Source: Streptomyces diastatochromogenes (lineage in GTDB: Bacteria; Actinomycetota; Actinomycetes; Streptomycetales; Streptomycetaceae). From it: a stretch of 64,000 bases of DNA. The DNA lies in the NCBI RefSeq assembly GCF_002242805.1, contig NZ_MCGQ01000013.1, positions 378,540 through 442,539 on the forward strand. Direction: 5' to 3'. Below, one piece after another: positions 50,230 to 58,945 of this stretch; the first letter of the stretch is position 1; each line of letters starts with the position of its first letter. The translations under genes were made by a program, and so were the position numbers. Under the pieces are notes generated by a model. That model saw only the letters and a list, made by a program, of their open reading frames with translations, ran no database searches and was not told where the DNA came from.

Positions 50230-50955
50230 GTGAGCACCCCCAGCACCACCGGCAACACCGCCCACCAGCCTGTTTCCGCCACGGCCCCCGCCTCCGCCTC
50301 CGCCCCGGCGTCCCTCACCGAGCGCCGCAAGGCGGAGACCCGGATGGAGATCGCCCGCGCGGCAGCCGCCCTGTTCGTCCGCCAGGGCCTGCGCGCCACC
50401 CGCGCGGAGGACATCGCCCAGGCGGCGGGCATCGCGCCGCGCACGTTCTACCGCTACTTCGCCTCGAAGGAAGAGGCGGTGGCCCCGCTCTACGCAGCGG
50501 GTGCCCAGCGCTGGACGCAGGCGGTCCGCGAGGCCCCGCCCGCGCTCACCGTCCCGGAGGCCCTGCGCCACGCGGTCCACCACACCCTCACCCCGGGCGT
50601 CGGCGTCTCGGCCTCGTCCTGGGAGTGGGTCCGCACCCTGATCCGCCTGGCCGACGCGAGCCCCGCCCTGCGCAAGGTCTGGGCGGAGGTCTGCCAGGCG
50701 TCGGAGAGCACGCTCGCGGACATCCTGGCGGAGCGGTTGGCGTCCGCCGGCAAACCCCAGGACAACGTTGCCCACCCGGCATCGGCCCCTCAACACCTCC
50801 GCTTCGCAGCGGCAGTTGCCGGCGCGGCTATCCGGGTGGCCGTCGAATCCTGGTCCACGACGACGTCCCCACCGGCGGGCCCTGACGGGCCGGCAGCCCT
50901 GGCCCTGCAGAACCTGGAGGCGTTGGCGGGCTTCGACTGGGGCGAGGAGTCCTGA
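50230..50955 (+). CDS. TetR-family regulator (SCO3201-like position)
   Basis: The 241-residue protein has an Ala/Ser/Thr-rich N-terminal tail of about 30 residues, a TetR helix-turn-helix (RAEDIAQAAGIAPRTFYRYF, about residues 57-76) and a C-terminal ligand domain. The GTG at 50230 has no ribosome site; TAGCCT at 50218-50223 ends 6 nt before it, suggesting a leaderless mRNA. By position next to hrdD it corresponds to SCO3201, remembered as a regulator that inhibits antibiotic production and differentiation when overexpressed. It converges on the WYL regulator gene with a 6-bp gap. Confidence 0.88.
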   Translation: MSTPSTTGNTAHQPVSATAPASASAPASLTERRKAETRMEIARAAAALFVRQGLRATRAEDIAQAAGIAPRTFYRYFASKEEAVAPLYAAGAQRWTQAVREAPPALTVPEALRHAVHHTLTPGVGVSASSWEWVRTLIRLADASPALRKVWAEVCQASESTLADILAERLASAGKPQDNVAHPASAPQHLRFAAAVAGAAIRVAVESWSTTTSPPAGPDGPAALALQNLEALAGFDWGEES

Positions 50956-50961
50956 AACCCG

Positions 50962-51945
50962 CTAGGCCTCCCCAACTCCCCCCGCCCGACTCAACCGCCC
51001 ACCCAACTCCCTTACGCACTCCACCAGTTCATCCGGCCCCCGAACCGTGAACTCACACCCCACCATCGCCAACCGCACCGCCAGCCACTCCACCGGATCC
51101 CCGCTGCTCCCCCGCACCACGCACCCACCCTCCCCGTCCGCCACCGGCACCCCGACCCACCCTGGCACCTTCGCCGCCACCACCTCCACCGACCCGGCGA
51201 ACCGCACCTCGAACTCGTACGTCTCCCGCGCCTCCGGCCCCCGCCGGATCGACCGGCGCAGATACTCCGCCGCACTGCCCTCCGGCAACTCCCGCGGAGC
51301 GAACCGCACACCGGTGGCGAACGGCTCCCGTACCCGGTCCACCCGGAACGTCCGCCAGTCCTCGCGCCCGAGGTCGTACGCGACGAGGTACCAGCGCCGC
51401 CCCGTGGACACCAGCCGATGCGGCTCGGTCAGCCGCCGCGACTCGCTGCCGTCCTTGTCCCGGTAGGCGAACCGCAACCGCTCCCGCCCCGCCACCGTCG
51501 ACGCCATCACGGTCAGCGTCTCCGGCGCGATACTGGCCCCGTCCCCGCTGGTCAGCGCCGTCGTCGCGGCCTGAAGCGTCGAGACCCGGTGCCGTAGCCG
51601 CGACGGCAGCACCTGCTCCAGCTTCGCCAGCGCCCGCACCGACGCCTCCTCCACCCCCTCCACCGCATGCCCGGCCCCGGCCCGCAGCCCGACCGCGATC
51701 GCCACCGCCTCCTCGTCGTCGAGCACCAGCGGCGGCATGGCCTTGCCCGCGACCAGCCGGTAGCCGCCGTCGGCACCCTTGCTGGCCTGCACGGGATACC
51801 CCAGCTCCCGCAGCCGGTCGATGTCCCGCCGCACGGTACGGCGGGACACCCCGAGCCGGTCGGCCAGCTCACCGCCGGGCCACTCGCGCGGGGTCTGCAG
51901 GAGGGAGAGCAGCTGAAGGAGCCGAGCCGGAGTGTCCGTCGTCAT
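50962..51945 (-). CDS. YafY/WYL-domain transcriptional regulator
   Basis: The 327-residue protein has an N-terminal HTH_11 winged helix (LADRLGVSRRTVRRDIDRLR, about residues 27-46), the spacer GADGGYRLVAGKAMPPLVLDDEEA and a WYL domain (RRWYLVAYDLGREDWRTFRVDR, about residues 183-204) with a WCX-type C-terminus. WYL proteins sense nucleic-acid or small ligands and regulate stress, phage-defence or transport genes. It is divergent from a DHA2 pump with a 62-bp spacer containing an inverted repeat, so it probably controls that pump. Confidence 0.9.
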   Translation of the reverse strand: MTTDTPARLLQLLSLLQTPREWPGGELADRLGVSRRTVRRDIDRLRELGYPVQASKGADGGYRLVAGKAMPPLVLDDEEAVAIAVGLRAGAGHAVEGVEEASVRALAKLEQVLPSRLRHRVSTLQAATTALTSGDGASIAPETLTVMASTVAGRERLRFAYRDKDGSESRRLTEPHRLVSTGRRWYLVAYDLGREDWRTFRVDRVREPFATGVRFAPRELPEGSAAEYLRRSIRRGPEARETYEFEVRFAGSVEVVAAKVPGWVGVPVADGEGGCVVRGSSGDPVEWLAVRLAMVGCEFTVRGPDELVECVRELGGRLSRAGGVGEA

Positions 51946-51967
51946 GCTGTCGAGGATGCCGTAGAAA

Positions 51968-51997
51968 TAGGACGCGATCTGACCTAATGGGGTCCTA
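51968..51997. promoter_or_regulatory. inverted repeat between WYL regulator and DHA2 pump
   Basis: TAGGAC (51968-51973) and GTCCTA (51992-51997) are perfect inverted 6-mers with an 18-bp spacer that contains GACCTAATGGGGTC-like symmetry. The location just upstream of the pump start codon fits an operator for the divergent WYL regulator. Confidence 0.45.
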
Positions 51998-52007
51998 GCT
52001 TGGGCGC

Positions 52008-53519
52008 ATGACCTCCACGGAACAGCCCCTCAGTACGCAGCAGTCCCCAGGCGACCGCCGCCGATGGTTCGCCCTGGCGATCGTGATGACCGCGGCCTTC
52101 ATGGACCTCGTCGACGTCACGATCGTCAACATCGCGATCCCCTCGATCAAGCAGAACGAGGGCGCCTCCTTCAGCCAGATCCAGTGGATAACCGCGGGTT
52201 ACGCCCTGGCCTTCGCCGCCGGTCTGATCACCGGCGGCCGCCTCGGCGACATCCACGGCCGCCGCCGGCTGTTCCTGATCGGCATCGGCGGCTTCACCCT
52301 GGCCTCCGCCCTGTGCGGCTTCGCCGCGAACCCGGAGATGCTGGTCGCCTCCCGGATCCTGCAGGGCGGCATGGCGGCGATGATGGTTCCGCAGGTCCTG
52401 TCGATCGTGCACGCCACCTTCCCCGCCCACGAGCGCGGCAAGGTGTTCGGTCTCTTCGGCGCGATCGTCGGTCTGGGCGCGGTCTCCGGCCCGCTGCTCG
52501 GCGCCCTGCTGACGGAGTGGAACCTGTTCGGTCTGGAGTGGCGCCCGATCTTCCTGATCAACCTCCCCGTCGGCGTCGCCGCCTTCCTCCTCGGCCGCCG
52601 CTACATCACCGAGTCCCGCGCCCCGAAGGCCCTGAAGCTGGACCTCGTCGGCGTCGCCCTGGTGACGCTCGGCCTGCTGATGCTGCTCTACCCGCTCACC
52701 CGCGGCCGCGAGCTGGGCTGGCCGCTGTGGGGGTACGTCTCGATGGCCGGCGCGCTCGGCGTCTTCGCGGCGCTGGTGGCGTACGAGCGGCGCAAGGCGG
52801 CCCGGGACGGCTCCCCGCTCATCGAGCTGTCGCTGTTCCGCGTGAAGAGCTTCGCCGCCGGCATCGCCGTACAGACCGTCTTCGGTGTCGCGCTCGGTAT
52901 CTTCTTCCTGGTCTGGACGCTGTACATGCAGGTGGGCCTGGGCTGGCGCCCGCTGCGGGCGGGCCTGACCGGTGTGCCGTTCTCCCTCGCGGTCTCGACG
53001 GCGGCCGGGATGTCCGTGCAGAAGCTGGTCCCGCGCTTCGGCCGCAAGGTGCTCCAGGCGGGCGCGCTGCTGATGGCCGCGGGTGTCCTCCTCTACATCT
53101 GGGAGGCGCACCGGTACGGCCTCGCCATCGCCTCCTGGCAGATGGCGCTCCCGCTGGTCGTGATGGGCGCCGGCATGGGCCTGATCGTCGCCCCGCTGAC
53201 GGACGCGGTGCTCTCGGAGGTCCCGCAGGAGCACGCGGGGTCCGCGTCCGGCCTGATCAACACCGTGCAGCAGATGGGCAACGCGCTCGGCCTCGGACTG
53301 GTCTCGGTCGTGTTCTTCGGCGTGATCGGCGACCGGCTGACCCGCGCCCAGGTGGGCCCGGCCTTCGTACACGGCTTCCAGCACGCGCTGTGGTGGGTGG
53401 CCGGCGTGATGGGCGTGATCTTCCTGCTGATGTCCGCCCTGCCGAAGCGTCCGGCGCAGCACGTGGAGGGCGCGGCCGACGCTCCGGCGGTGGAGCGGGA
53501 GCCCGAGCTGGTGGCCTGA
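52008..53519 (+). CDS. DHA2-family (EmrB/QacA) efflux transporter
   Basis: The 503-residue protein has 14 membrane helices and DHA2 motifs: TAAFMDLVDVTIVNIAIPS in helix 1, GGRLGDIHGRRRLF (motif A) and GLFGAIVGLGAVSGPLLGA (motif C). It would export toxic compounds using protons. It is paralogous to the pump at 44989, but only moderately similar. The ATG at 52008 is close to the regulator operator and has a weak ribosome site. A strong terminator hairpin follows at 53532, so it is monocistronic. Confidence 0.92.
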   Translation: MTSTEQPLSTQQSPGDRRRWFALAIVMTAAFMDLVDVTIVNIAIPSIKQNEGASFSQIQWITAGYALAFAAGLITGGRLGDIHGRRRLFLIGIGGFTLASALCGFAANPEMLVASRILQGGMAAMMVPQVLSIVHATFPAHERGKVFGLFGAIVGLGAVSGPLLGALLTEWNLFGLEWRPIFLINLPVGVAAFLLGRRYITESRAPKALKLDLVGVALVTLGLLMLLYPLTRGRELGWPLWGYVSMAGALGVFAALVAYERRKAARDGSPLIELSLFRVKSFAAGIAVQTVFGVALGIFFLVWTLYMQVGLGWRPLRAGLTGVPFSLAVSTAAGMSVQKLVPRFGRKVLQAGALLMAAGVLLYIWEAHRYGLAIASWQMALPLVVMGAGMGLIVAPLTDAVLSEVPQEHAGSASGLINTVQQMGNALGLGLVSVVFFGVIGDRLTRAQVGPAFVHGFQHALWWVAGVMGVIFLLMSALPKRPAQHVEGAADAPAVEREPELVA

Positions 53520-53531
53520 CCAGGCACGACG

Positions 53532-53564
53532 AGGGGCCCGGTACCGACCAGGTACCGGGCCCTT
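53532..53564 (+). terminator. terminator after the DHA2 pump
   Basis: A 14-bp stem with one wobble pair (53532-53545 with 53551-53564, GACCA loop) is followed by a short T/C run. It starts 12 bp after the stop codon. Confidence 0.82.
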
Positions 53565-53628
53565 CTGTGTCCGGGCAGCTGTCCTGGTAGCTGCCGGGCA
53601 GACGCCCGGACACAGCCGGAAGTCCGTT

Positions 53629-53709
53629 CATGCCCGATTCTGGCCCGAACCTGTTTACTTCCCGGAAATCCGCGCGTACTCTCGCGGTGAAACCACACGT
53701 TCGGGCATG
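53629..53709. promoter_or_regulatory. inverted repeat around the fru promoter region
   Basis: CATGCCCGA (53629-53637) and TCGGGCATG (53701-53709) are perfect inverted 9-mers flanking a 63-bp segment that includes the AT-richer promoter candidate (TTTACTTCCCGG). They may be paired sites for the DeoR-type FruR encoded just downstream. Confidence 0.4.
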
Positions 53710-53727
53710 AGTCGGAGGCGAACGGAC

Positions 53728-54489
53728 ATGTACGCACCGGAGCGGCAGCAGGAGATCCTCCGGATCGCCCGTGACGGCGGCCGGGTGGACGTGCTGTCGC
53801 TGGCCGAGGAGTTCCAGGTCACCGCGGAGACGATCCGCCGGGATCTGAAGGCCCTCGACCGGGCCGGCCTGGTCCGCCGGGTGCACGGCGGTGCCATCCC
53901 GGTCGGCCGCCTCGACTTCGAGCCGGACCTCAACGAACGCGAGTCCACCGCCGCCGACGAGAAGGACCGCATCGCCAAGGCGGCCCTCGCCGAGCTGCCC
54001 GCCGAGGGCACGATGGTCCTCGACGCCGGTACGACGGTGGCGCGGATGGCCGCAGCCATCCCGCTGGAGGCCTCCCTCACCGTCGTCACGCACAGCCTGC
54101 CGATCGCCGCCCGCCTCGCCGACCATCCGGGCATCCAGCTCCACCTGGTCGGCGGGCGCGTACGGCACCGCACACGCGCCGCCGTGGACGCCTGGGCGCT
54201 GCGTGCGTACGGCGAGATCCGCGCCGACGTCCTGTTCGTCGCAGCCAACGGCTTCTCCGCCGAGCACGGTCTGACCACCCCCGACCTCGCCGAGGCCGCG
54301 GTCAAGCGCGCTGCCATCGCCGCCGCCCGCCGCGTCGTCCTCCTCGCCGACTCTTCCAAGCACGGCCAGGAGCACTTCGCCCGCTTCGGCGACCTGAGCG
54401 ATGTGGACCTGCTGATCACCGACAGCGGGCTGAGCCCCGAAGACGCCGCCGTCATCGAGCGCGGCGGCACGGAAGTAGTGCGCGCATGA
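53728..54489 (+). CDS. fruR: DeoR-family regulator of the fructose operon
   Basis: The 253-residue protein has a DeoR helix-turn-helix at residues 5-55 (VLSLAEEFQVTAETIRRDLK) and a DeoRC sugar-phosphate sensor domain (VLDAGTTVARMAAAI; VKRAAIAAARRVVLLADSSK). It starts the fru operon, overlaps fruK by 4 bp and would repress it until fructose-1-phosphate binds. The ATG at 53728 has GGAGG 9 nt upstream; an ATG seven codons earlier lacks this. The position corresponds to SCO3198 from memory. Confidence 0.9.
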   Translation: MYAPERQQEILRIARDGGRVDVLSLAEEFQVTAETIRRDLKALDRAGLVRRVHGGAIPVGRLDFEPDLNERESTAADEKDRIAKAALAELPAEGTMVLDAGTTVARMAAAIPLEASLTVVTHSLPIAARLADHPGIQLHLVGGRVRHRTRAAVDAWALRAYGEIRADVLFVAANGFSAEHGLTTPDLAEAAVKRAAIAAARRVVLLADSSKHGQEHFARFGDLSDVDLLITDSGLSPEDAAVIERGGTEVVRA

Positions 54490-55433
54490 TCCTCACCGTC
54501 ACCCCCAACCCGTCCCTCGACCGCACCTACGAGGTCCCCTCCCTGGAGCGCGGCGAGGTCATCCGCGCCACCGGCGAGCGCATGGACCCCGGCGGCAAGG
54601 GTGTGAACGTCTCGCGCGCCGTCGCGGCCGCCGGGCGGCGCACGGTCGCCGTTCTGCCCCTGGGTGGTGCGCCGGGGGCGCTCGTCGCCGATCTGCTCCA
54701 CGCGCAGGGCATCGAGGTCGCGCCGGTCCCGGTCACCGGAGCCACCCGCTCGAACATCGCGCTCGCGGAGGCGGATGGGGTGCTCACGAAGATCAACGCG
54801 CCGGGCCCCGAGCTGTCCCCGGCCGAACAGGAACTGCTCCTGGACACCGTCCGCGCGCAGTCCCGCGACGCGGACTGGATCGCGTGCTGCGGGAGCCTGC
54901 CCCGGGGGCTCGCGCCCTCCTGGTACGCCGACGTGGTCACGCGGGCGCACGCCGGGGGTGCGCGCATCGCCCTGGACACCTCGGGGCGTGCGCTCCTGGA
55001 GGCGCTGCGCGCGCGGCCCGACGTGGTGAAGCCGAACGCCGAGGAACTGGCGGAAGCCGTCGGGCGGCCCCTGGTCACGGTGGGCGACGCGGTGAAGGCG
55101 GCCGAGGAGTTGCGCGAGATGGGCGCACGCGCCGTGCTCGCGAGCCTGGGCGCCGACGGGCAGTTGCTCGTGGACGACGCGGGCGCCTGGTTCGGCAGCG
55201 CGCGCGTGGACGCCGTACGCAGCAACGTGGGCGCCGGCGACTCCTCCCTCGCCGGTTTCCTGATCGCCGGCGGCAGCGGCCCGGAGGCCCTCGCCTCCGC
55301 CGTCGCCCACGGCGCCGCCGCCGTCCAGCTCCCCGGCAGCGTGATGCCGACCCCCGCGGACCTCGACCCGGCCGCGGTGACGGTCACGGCCGACATCCCG
55401 ATCGACCGCGAACTGACGGAGCCGGTGTCATGA
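54486..55433 (+). CDS. fruK: 1-phosphofructokinase
   Basis: The 315-residue PfkB-family kinase begins MILTVTPNPSLDRTYEV and has DPGGKGVNVSRAVAAAG near residue 34 and the C-terminal SNVGAGDSSLAGFLIAGG with the catalytic Asp near residue 248. It phosphorylates fructose-1-phosphate, the product of FruA, to fructose-1,6-bisphosphate in the cytoplasm. It overlaps fruR at its start and a small linker frame at its end (ATGA). Confidence 0.95.
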   Translation: MILTVTPNPSLDRTYEVPSLERGEVIRATGERMDPGGKGVNVSRAVAAAGRRTVAVLPLGGAPGALVADLLHAQGIEVAPVPVTGATRSNIALAEADGVLTKINAPGPELSPAEQELLLDTVRAQSRDADWIACCGSLPRGLAPSWYADVVTRAHAGGARIALDTSGRALLEALRARPDVVKPNAEELAEAVGRPLVTVGDAVKAAEELREMGARAVLASLGADGQLLVDDAGAWFGSARVDAVRSNVGAGDSSLAGFLIAGGSGPEALASAVAHGAAAVQLPGSVMPTPADLDPAAVTVTADIPIDRELTEPVS

Positions 55434-55741
55434 ACGTCCGCACTGCTCGTACGACCACCCCGGCCATGCGGACCATGCCGCCGGGCACTGCCCGTACGAC
55501 CACGCCGGCCCTGCCGTCGGCGCCGCTCCACCCACCGGTCCTGAAGCGGCGAGGCTCCCCGTTACTCGCCGCTTCAGCGGGCCGGCAGAGCGCCCCGAGC
55601 CGCTCTGCCGACGCCCCCAGGAGGCGGGGTCTCCCCGGCCCCGCCTCCGCCCAACCCGCTGCCTCCCCCCACAGCACCCCCGTCCCCACCCCCGCCCACC
55701 TCACTCCCCGGGCGATACGCGTGCATAGGAGCCCGCGATGA
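55430..55741 (+). CDS. possible linker ORF between fruK and fruA
   Basis: A 103-residue frame starts at an ATG overlapping the fruK stop (ATGA) and stops with a TGA overlapping the fruA start (ATGA). The product would be a low-complexity Arg/Pro/Ala/Thr-rich polypeptide (VRTARTTTPAMRTMPPG) without family resemblance. The coincidence of both overlaps is striking, but the composition argues against a functional protein. It may only keep ribosomes moving through the hairpin-rich spacer. Confidence 0.25.
   Translation: MNVRTARTTTPAMRTMPPGTARTTTPALPSAPLHPPVLKRRGSPLLAASAGRQSAPSRSADAPRRRGLPGPASAQPAASPHSTPVPTPAHLTPRAIRVHRSPR
55541..55648 (+). repeat. three consecutive hairpins between fruK and fruA
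   Basis: Hairpin 1: 12-bp stem, 55541-55552 with 55566-55577 (CTGAAGCGGCGA arm). Hairpin 2: 9-bp stem, 55584-55592 with 55601-55609. Hairpin 3: 10-bp stem, 55620-55629 with 55639-55648. All stems are perfect. They lie in the 304-bp spacer inside the operon and could attenuate transcription, protect or process mRNA, or set the fruK:fruA ratio. Confidence 0.8.
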
Positions 55742-57822
55742 GCGACATGATCACCGCGGACCTGGTCGACCTCGACCTGTCCGTCGATACCAAGGAAGCG
55801 GCGGCGCGCGCCCTCGCCGAGCGCATGGTGGCCAAGGGCCGGGTGACCGACCTGGAGGGCTTCCTCGCCGACGTGGCCGCCCGTGAGGCCCAGATGCCGA
55901 CCGGCCTCGACGGCGGCATCGGCATCCCGCACTGCCGCAGCGCCCACGTCACCGAGCCGACGCTCGCCTTCGGCCGCAGCGCCGCCGGCATCGACTTCGG
56001 CGCTCCGGACGGCCCCGCCGACCTGATCTTCCTGATCGCGGCCCCGGCCGGCGCCGACGACGCCCACCTGACGATCCTCTCGTCCCTGGCCCGCCAGCTG
56101 ATGAACACCGAGTTCACGGATGCGCTGCGGTCGGCGGGCGACGCGGGGACGGCGGCGGCGCTGATCCGCGGGGACGAGGCGCCTTCGGCGGAAGGCGCTC
56201 AGGGCGTTGTGGACGCCTCCGAAGACACCGCTGCGGCGCCGGGGGCGGCCTCCGCCGGCGCCGCGGCGGGCAGTACGGCACCGGCGCCGGGCGCGAGCAC
56301 CGGCCCTGACTCCGCCGAACGGCCCTTCCGTATCGTCGCCGTCACCTCCTGCCCGACCGGCATCGCCCACACCTACATGGCGGCCGAGTCCCTGGAGAAC
56401 GCGGGCCGCGAGGCGGGCGTCGAGCTGATCGTGGAGACCCAGGGCTCGGCCGGCTTCACCCGGCTCGACCCGGAGGCGATCGCGGCGGCGGACGGCGTGA
56501 TCTTCGCGCACGACGTCCCCGTACGCGACAAGGACCGCTTCGCGGGCAAGCCGACGGTCGACGTCGGCGTGAAGGCGGGCATCAACCGCCCCGCCGAGCT
56601 GATCGCCGAGGTGCGCGGCAAGGCCGAGCGCGGCGAGGTCACCGCGGCGGCCGCCGCGGGCACGCCGGTCGAGCGCGCGGGCGACTCCACCGAGGGCTAC
56701 GGCACCAAGCTCCGCAAGTGGCTGATGTCCGGCGTCAGCTACATGGTCCCGTTCGTCGCGGCCGGCGGTCTGCTGATCGCCCTCGGCTTCGCGATCGGCG
56801 GCTGGAAGGTCAACAAGGCGCCGTCGGTCATGGACCACTTCGTGTGGACCCAGACGGGCAGCTGGGGCGCGCTGCTGTTCCAGATCGGCGTGGTGTCCTT
56901 CGGCTTCCTCGTCCCGGTCCTGGCCGGCTACATCGCCTACGGCATGGCGGACCGCCCCGGTCTCGTCCCCGGTTTCGTCGGCGGCGCGATCGCCCTCACG
57001 ATCAACGCGGGCTTCCTCGGCGGTCTGGCGGCCGGTCTGATCGCCGGTGGCGTGGTGATGGCGATCCAGAAGGTCAACATCCCGGCGGCGTTGCGCGGCA
57101 TCATGCCGGTGGTGGTGATCCCGCTGATCTCCTCGGCGATCGTCGGATTCCTGATGTTCGTCGTGATCGGCAAGCCCATCGCCTCGGCCCAGAAGGGCCT
57201 GACCGACTGGCTCAACGGCCTCACCGGCACCAACGCCATCCTGCTCGGCGCCCTGCTCGGCCTGATGATGTGCTTCGACCTGGGCGGCCCGGTCAACAAG
57301 GTGGCCTACACCTTCGCCACGGCCGGCATCGCGGTCGCCACCCCGAGCGACTCCGCGATGAAGATCATGGCCGCGGTGATGGCGGCCGGCATGGTCCCGC
57401 CGCTGGCGATGGCCCTGGCCACGACGGTCCGCGGCAAGCTCTTCACCCAGACCGAGCGCGAGAACGGCAAGGCCGCCTGGGTGCTGGGCGCCTCCTTCAT
57501 CTCTGAGGGCGCCATCCCGTTCGCCGCGGCGGACCCGCTGCGGGTCATCCCGTCCTCCATGGTGGGCGGCGCGATCACCGGCGCCCTGTCGATGGGCTTC
57601 GGCGCCACCCTGCGCGCCCCGCACGGCGGCATCTTCGTGGTCCCGCTGATCGGCAACCCGTTCCTCTACCTGATCGCCATCGCGATCGGTGTGTGCGTCA
57701 CCACGGCCCTGGTCGTCCTCCTCAAGGGCATGCGCAAGCAGGCCCCGGAGACCGCGGCCACCGACCCCGCCGCGAACCCGGCCACGGCGCCCAAGGAGGC
57801 TAAGCAGCCGGTCGCCGCCTGA
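55738..57822 (+). CDS. fruA: fructose-specific PTS enzyme IIABC
   Basis: The 694-residue protein has a IIA domain (residues 1-145, phosphohistidine His65 in IGIPHCRS), an Ala/Gly-rich linker, a IIB domain (195-300, phosphocysteine Cys205 in VTSCPTGIAHTYMAAE) and a IIC membrane domain with about eight to ten helices (from 325; GAIPFAAADPLRVIPSSM). It takes up fructose and phosphorylates it at C1, using phosphate from general EI and HPr. The ATG at 55738 has AGGAG 7 nt upstream. It is the last gene of the operon; a terminator follows at 57888. Confidence 0.96.
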   Translation: MSDMITADLVDLDLSVDTKEAAARALAERMVAKGRVTDLEGFLADVAAREAQMPTGLDGGIGIPHCRSAHVTEPTLAFGRSAAGIDFGAPDGPADLIFLIAAPAGADDAHLTILSSLARQLMNTEFTDALRSAGDAGTAAALIRGDEAPSAEGAQGVVDASEDTAAAPGAASAGAAAGSTAPAPGASTGPDSAERPFRIVAVTSCPTGIAHTYMAAESLENAGREAGVELIVETQGSAGFTRLDPEAIAAADGVIFAHDVPVRDKDRFAGKPTVDVGVKAGINRPAELIAEVRGKAERGEVTAAAAAGTPVERAGDSTEGYGTKLRKWLMSGVSYMVPFVAAGGLLIALGFAIGGWKVNKAPSVMDHFVWTQTGSWGALLFQIGVVSFGFLVPVLAGYIAYGMADRPGLVPGFVGGAIALTINAGFLGGLAAGLIAGGVVMAIQKVNIPAALRGIMPVVVIPLISSAIVGFLMFVVIGKPIASAQKGLTDWLNGLTGTNAILLGALLGLMMCFDLGGPVNKVAYTFATAGIAVATPSDSAMKIMAAVMAAGMVPPLAMALATTVRGKLFTQTERENGKAAWVLGASFISEGAIPFAAADPLRVIPSSMVGGAITGALSMGFGATLRAPHGGIFVVPLIGNPFLYLIAIAIGVCVTTALVVLLKGMRKQAPETAATDPAANPATAPKEAKQPVAA

Positions 57823-57887
57823 TCGGCAGGGCCACCTCTTGTCCCTTTGGTGAGCTGTGAGTTGTTCACGGCTCATGCGAGATACGT

Positions 57888-57917
57888 CACGGTCCGGGGC
57901 CAAAGTCCCGGACCGTG
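57888..57917 (+). terminator. terminator of the fru operon
   Basis: CACGGTCCGGG (57888-57898) and CCCGGACCGTG (57907-57917) form a perfect 11-bp stem with an 8-nt loop, 65 bp after fruA. It ends 16 bp before the next small gene. Confidence 0.8.
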
Positions 57918-57933
57918 GTGTGTACTGGACCGC

Positions 57934-58167
57934 ATGCCTGAGCACGTCTCGACTCTTCAACTGATCGGCGTGACCGTCCTCACCGTGGCGGGCGTCGTCT
58001 GGGCCCTCGCGGTGACGCGCCTGATGCGCCGCGCCCGCGTCGAGGCCGCCGCTCTGCCGGCCCTCCCGCACCAGCCGGACGTCGGCCCCGTCCACGAGTA
58101 CGTCGAACTGACCCCGGCGGAACAGGATGCCTTCGCGGGCCTCGTGCGACGCCTCGACGGCCGCTGA
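57934..58167 (+). CDS. small single-helix membrane protein
   Basis: The 77-residue protein has a transmembrane helix near its start (LQLIGVTVLTVAGVVWALAV), then a basic patch (RLMRRARVEA) and a soluble tail (PVHEYVELTPAEQDAFAGLV). No family is recognised; the tail motif ELTPAEQDAFAGLVRRL looks conserved. The ATG at 57934 is chosen over an ATG/GTG 87 bp upstream, which lies before the fru terminator. It converges on the DUF6227 gene with a 31-bp gap. Confidence 0.65.
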   Translation: MPEHVSTLQLIGVTVLTVAGVVWALAVTRLMRRARVEAAALPALPHQPDVGPVHEYVELTPAEQDAFAGLVRRLDGR

Positions 58168-58198
58168 CGGAAGAACGCCGAAGCTCCTGCCGGGCGCC

Positions 58199-58945
58199 TC
58201 AGCCCTGCCGCGCCGCGCGCCGCTCCATGGCGTCCCGGGCCGCGTCCTCCGTCGTGTAGACCTCGCACATGTGTCGCCCATCGGGGGTCGCCGTGTGTTC
58301 GACCTCCCACAGGGAGACCTCCCGGCCGTCCGCCAGCAGGAACGCGTGCTCGTACAGCGCGAAGCTCAGCCCCGCCCGGCCGACCCGGCCGGGCCGCCCG
58401 AACGCCTGGGTGATCTGGTGCGCGACCGCCGTCGCCAGCAGCGCCGCGGTCTCCGCGCCCGGCCGGTCGGGGTTCTCCGCACGGCGCAGCAGCCGGCGCG
58501 CGTGGTCCGCCGAGTCGTCCGGGGCGTACACATGCCGGGGCTCGGGAATCGACGACAGCTGCATCAGCACCGGCAGCTCGAAGTCTGGCGTGTCCGGCGG
58601 CAGCGCGAGCCGGGCGGTGGCCGTGTGCAGTTCCTCCTCGTCGACGTACACCTCGTGCTGTGCGTCGCCACCCGGCACGGTGTTGTGGACGAGTTCCCAC
58701 AGCGTCACCGCCGAGCCGTCGGCGAGCAGCCAGGTGTGCCGGTACGTCTCGCGGTGCAGCCCCGCGCTGTGGTGGGCGGAGCGCAGGGAACTGTCGTGCG
58801 CCAGGGCGCAGTCGAGCCGCCGTATCACCTCGTCGGGCAGCTCGAAGGAGTTGAGGGCACGGCCGAGGAGTCGCTCGAGATGCTCCTCCGGAGACTCGGG
58901 CGACTCGGCTGGTTCGTACGCTGCCGTCTCGTACGGAACGCTCAA
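58199..58945 (-). CDS. DUF6227 family protein
   Basis: This 248-residue acidic soluble protein contains two similar halves, each with a HTWLLADG or HAFLLADG segment followed by LWELVHNT or LWEVEHTAT and a short acidic strand. It therefore looks like a tandem repeat of one domain. It matches the Streptomyces-specific DUF6227 family as remembered. The function is unknown. The start is a TTG at 58945 with GGGAGAA 4 nt upstream. Confidence 0.85.
   Translation of the reverse strand: MSVPYETAAYEPAESPESPEEHLERLLGRALNSFELPDEVIRRLDCALAHDSSLRSAHHSAGLHRETYRHTWLLADGSAVTLWELVHNTVPGGDAQHEVYVDEEELHTATARLALPPDTPDFELPVLMQLSSIPEPRHVYAPDDSADHARRLLRRAENPDRPGAETAALLATAVAHQITQAFGRPGRVGRAGLSFALYEHAFLLADGREVSLWEVEHTATPDGRHMCEVYTTEDAARDAMERRAARQG

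Noticed and set aside
55384..58281. 965-residue minus-strand open frame over fruA
   Set aside because: It is a His/Arg/Asp-rich shadow of fruA without motifs.
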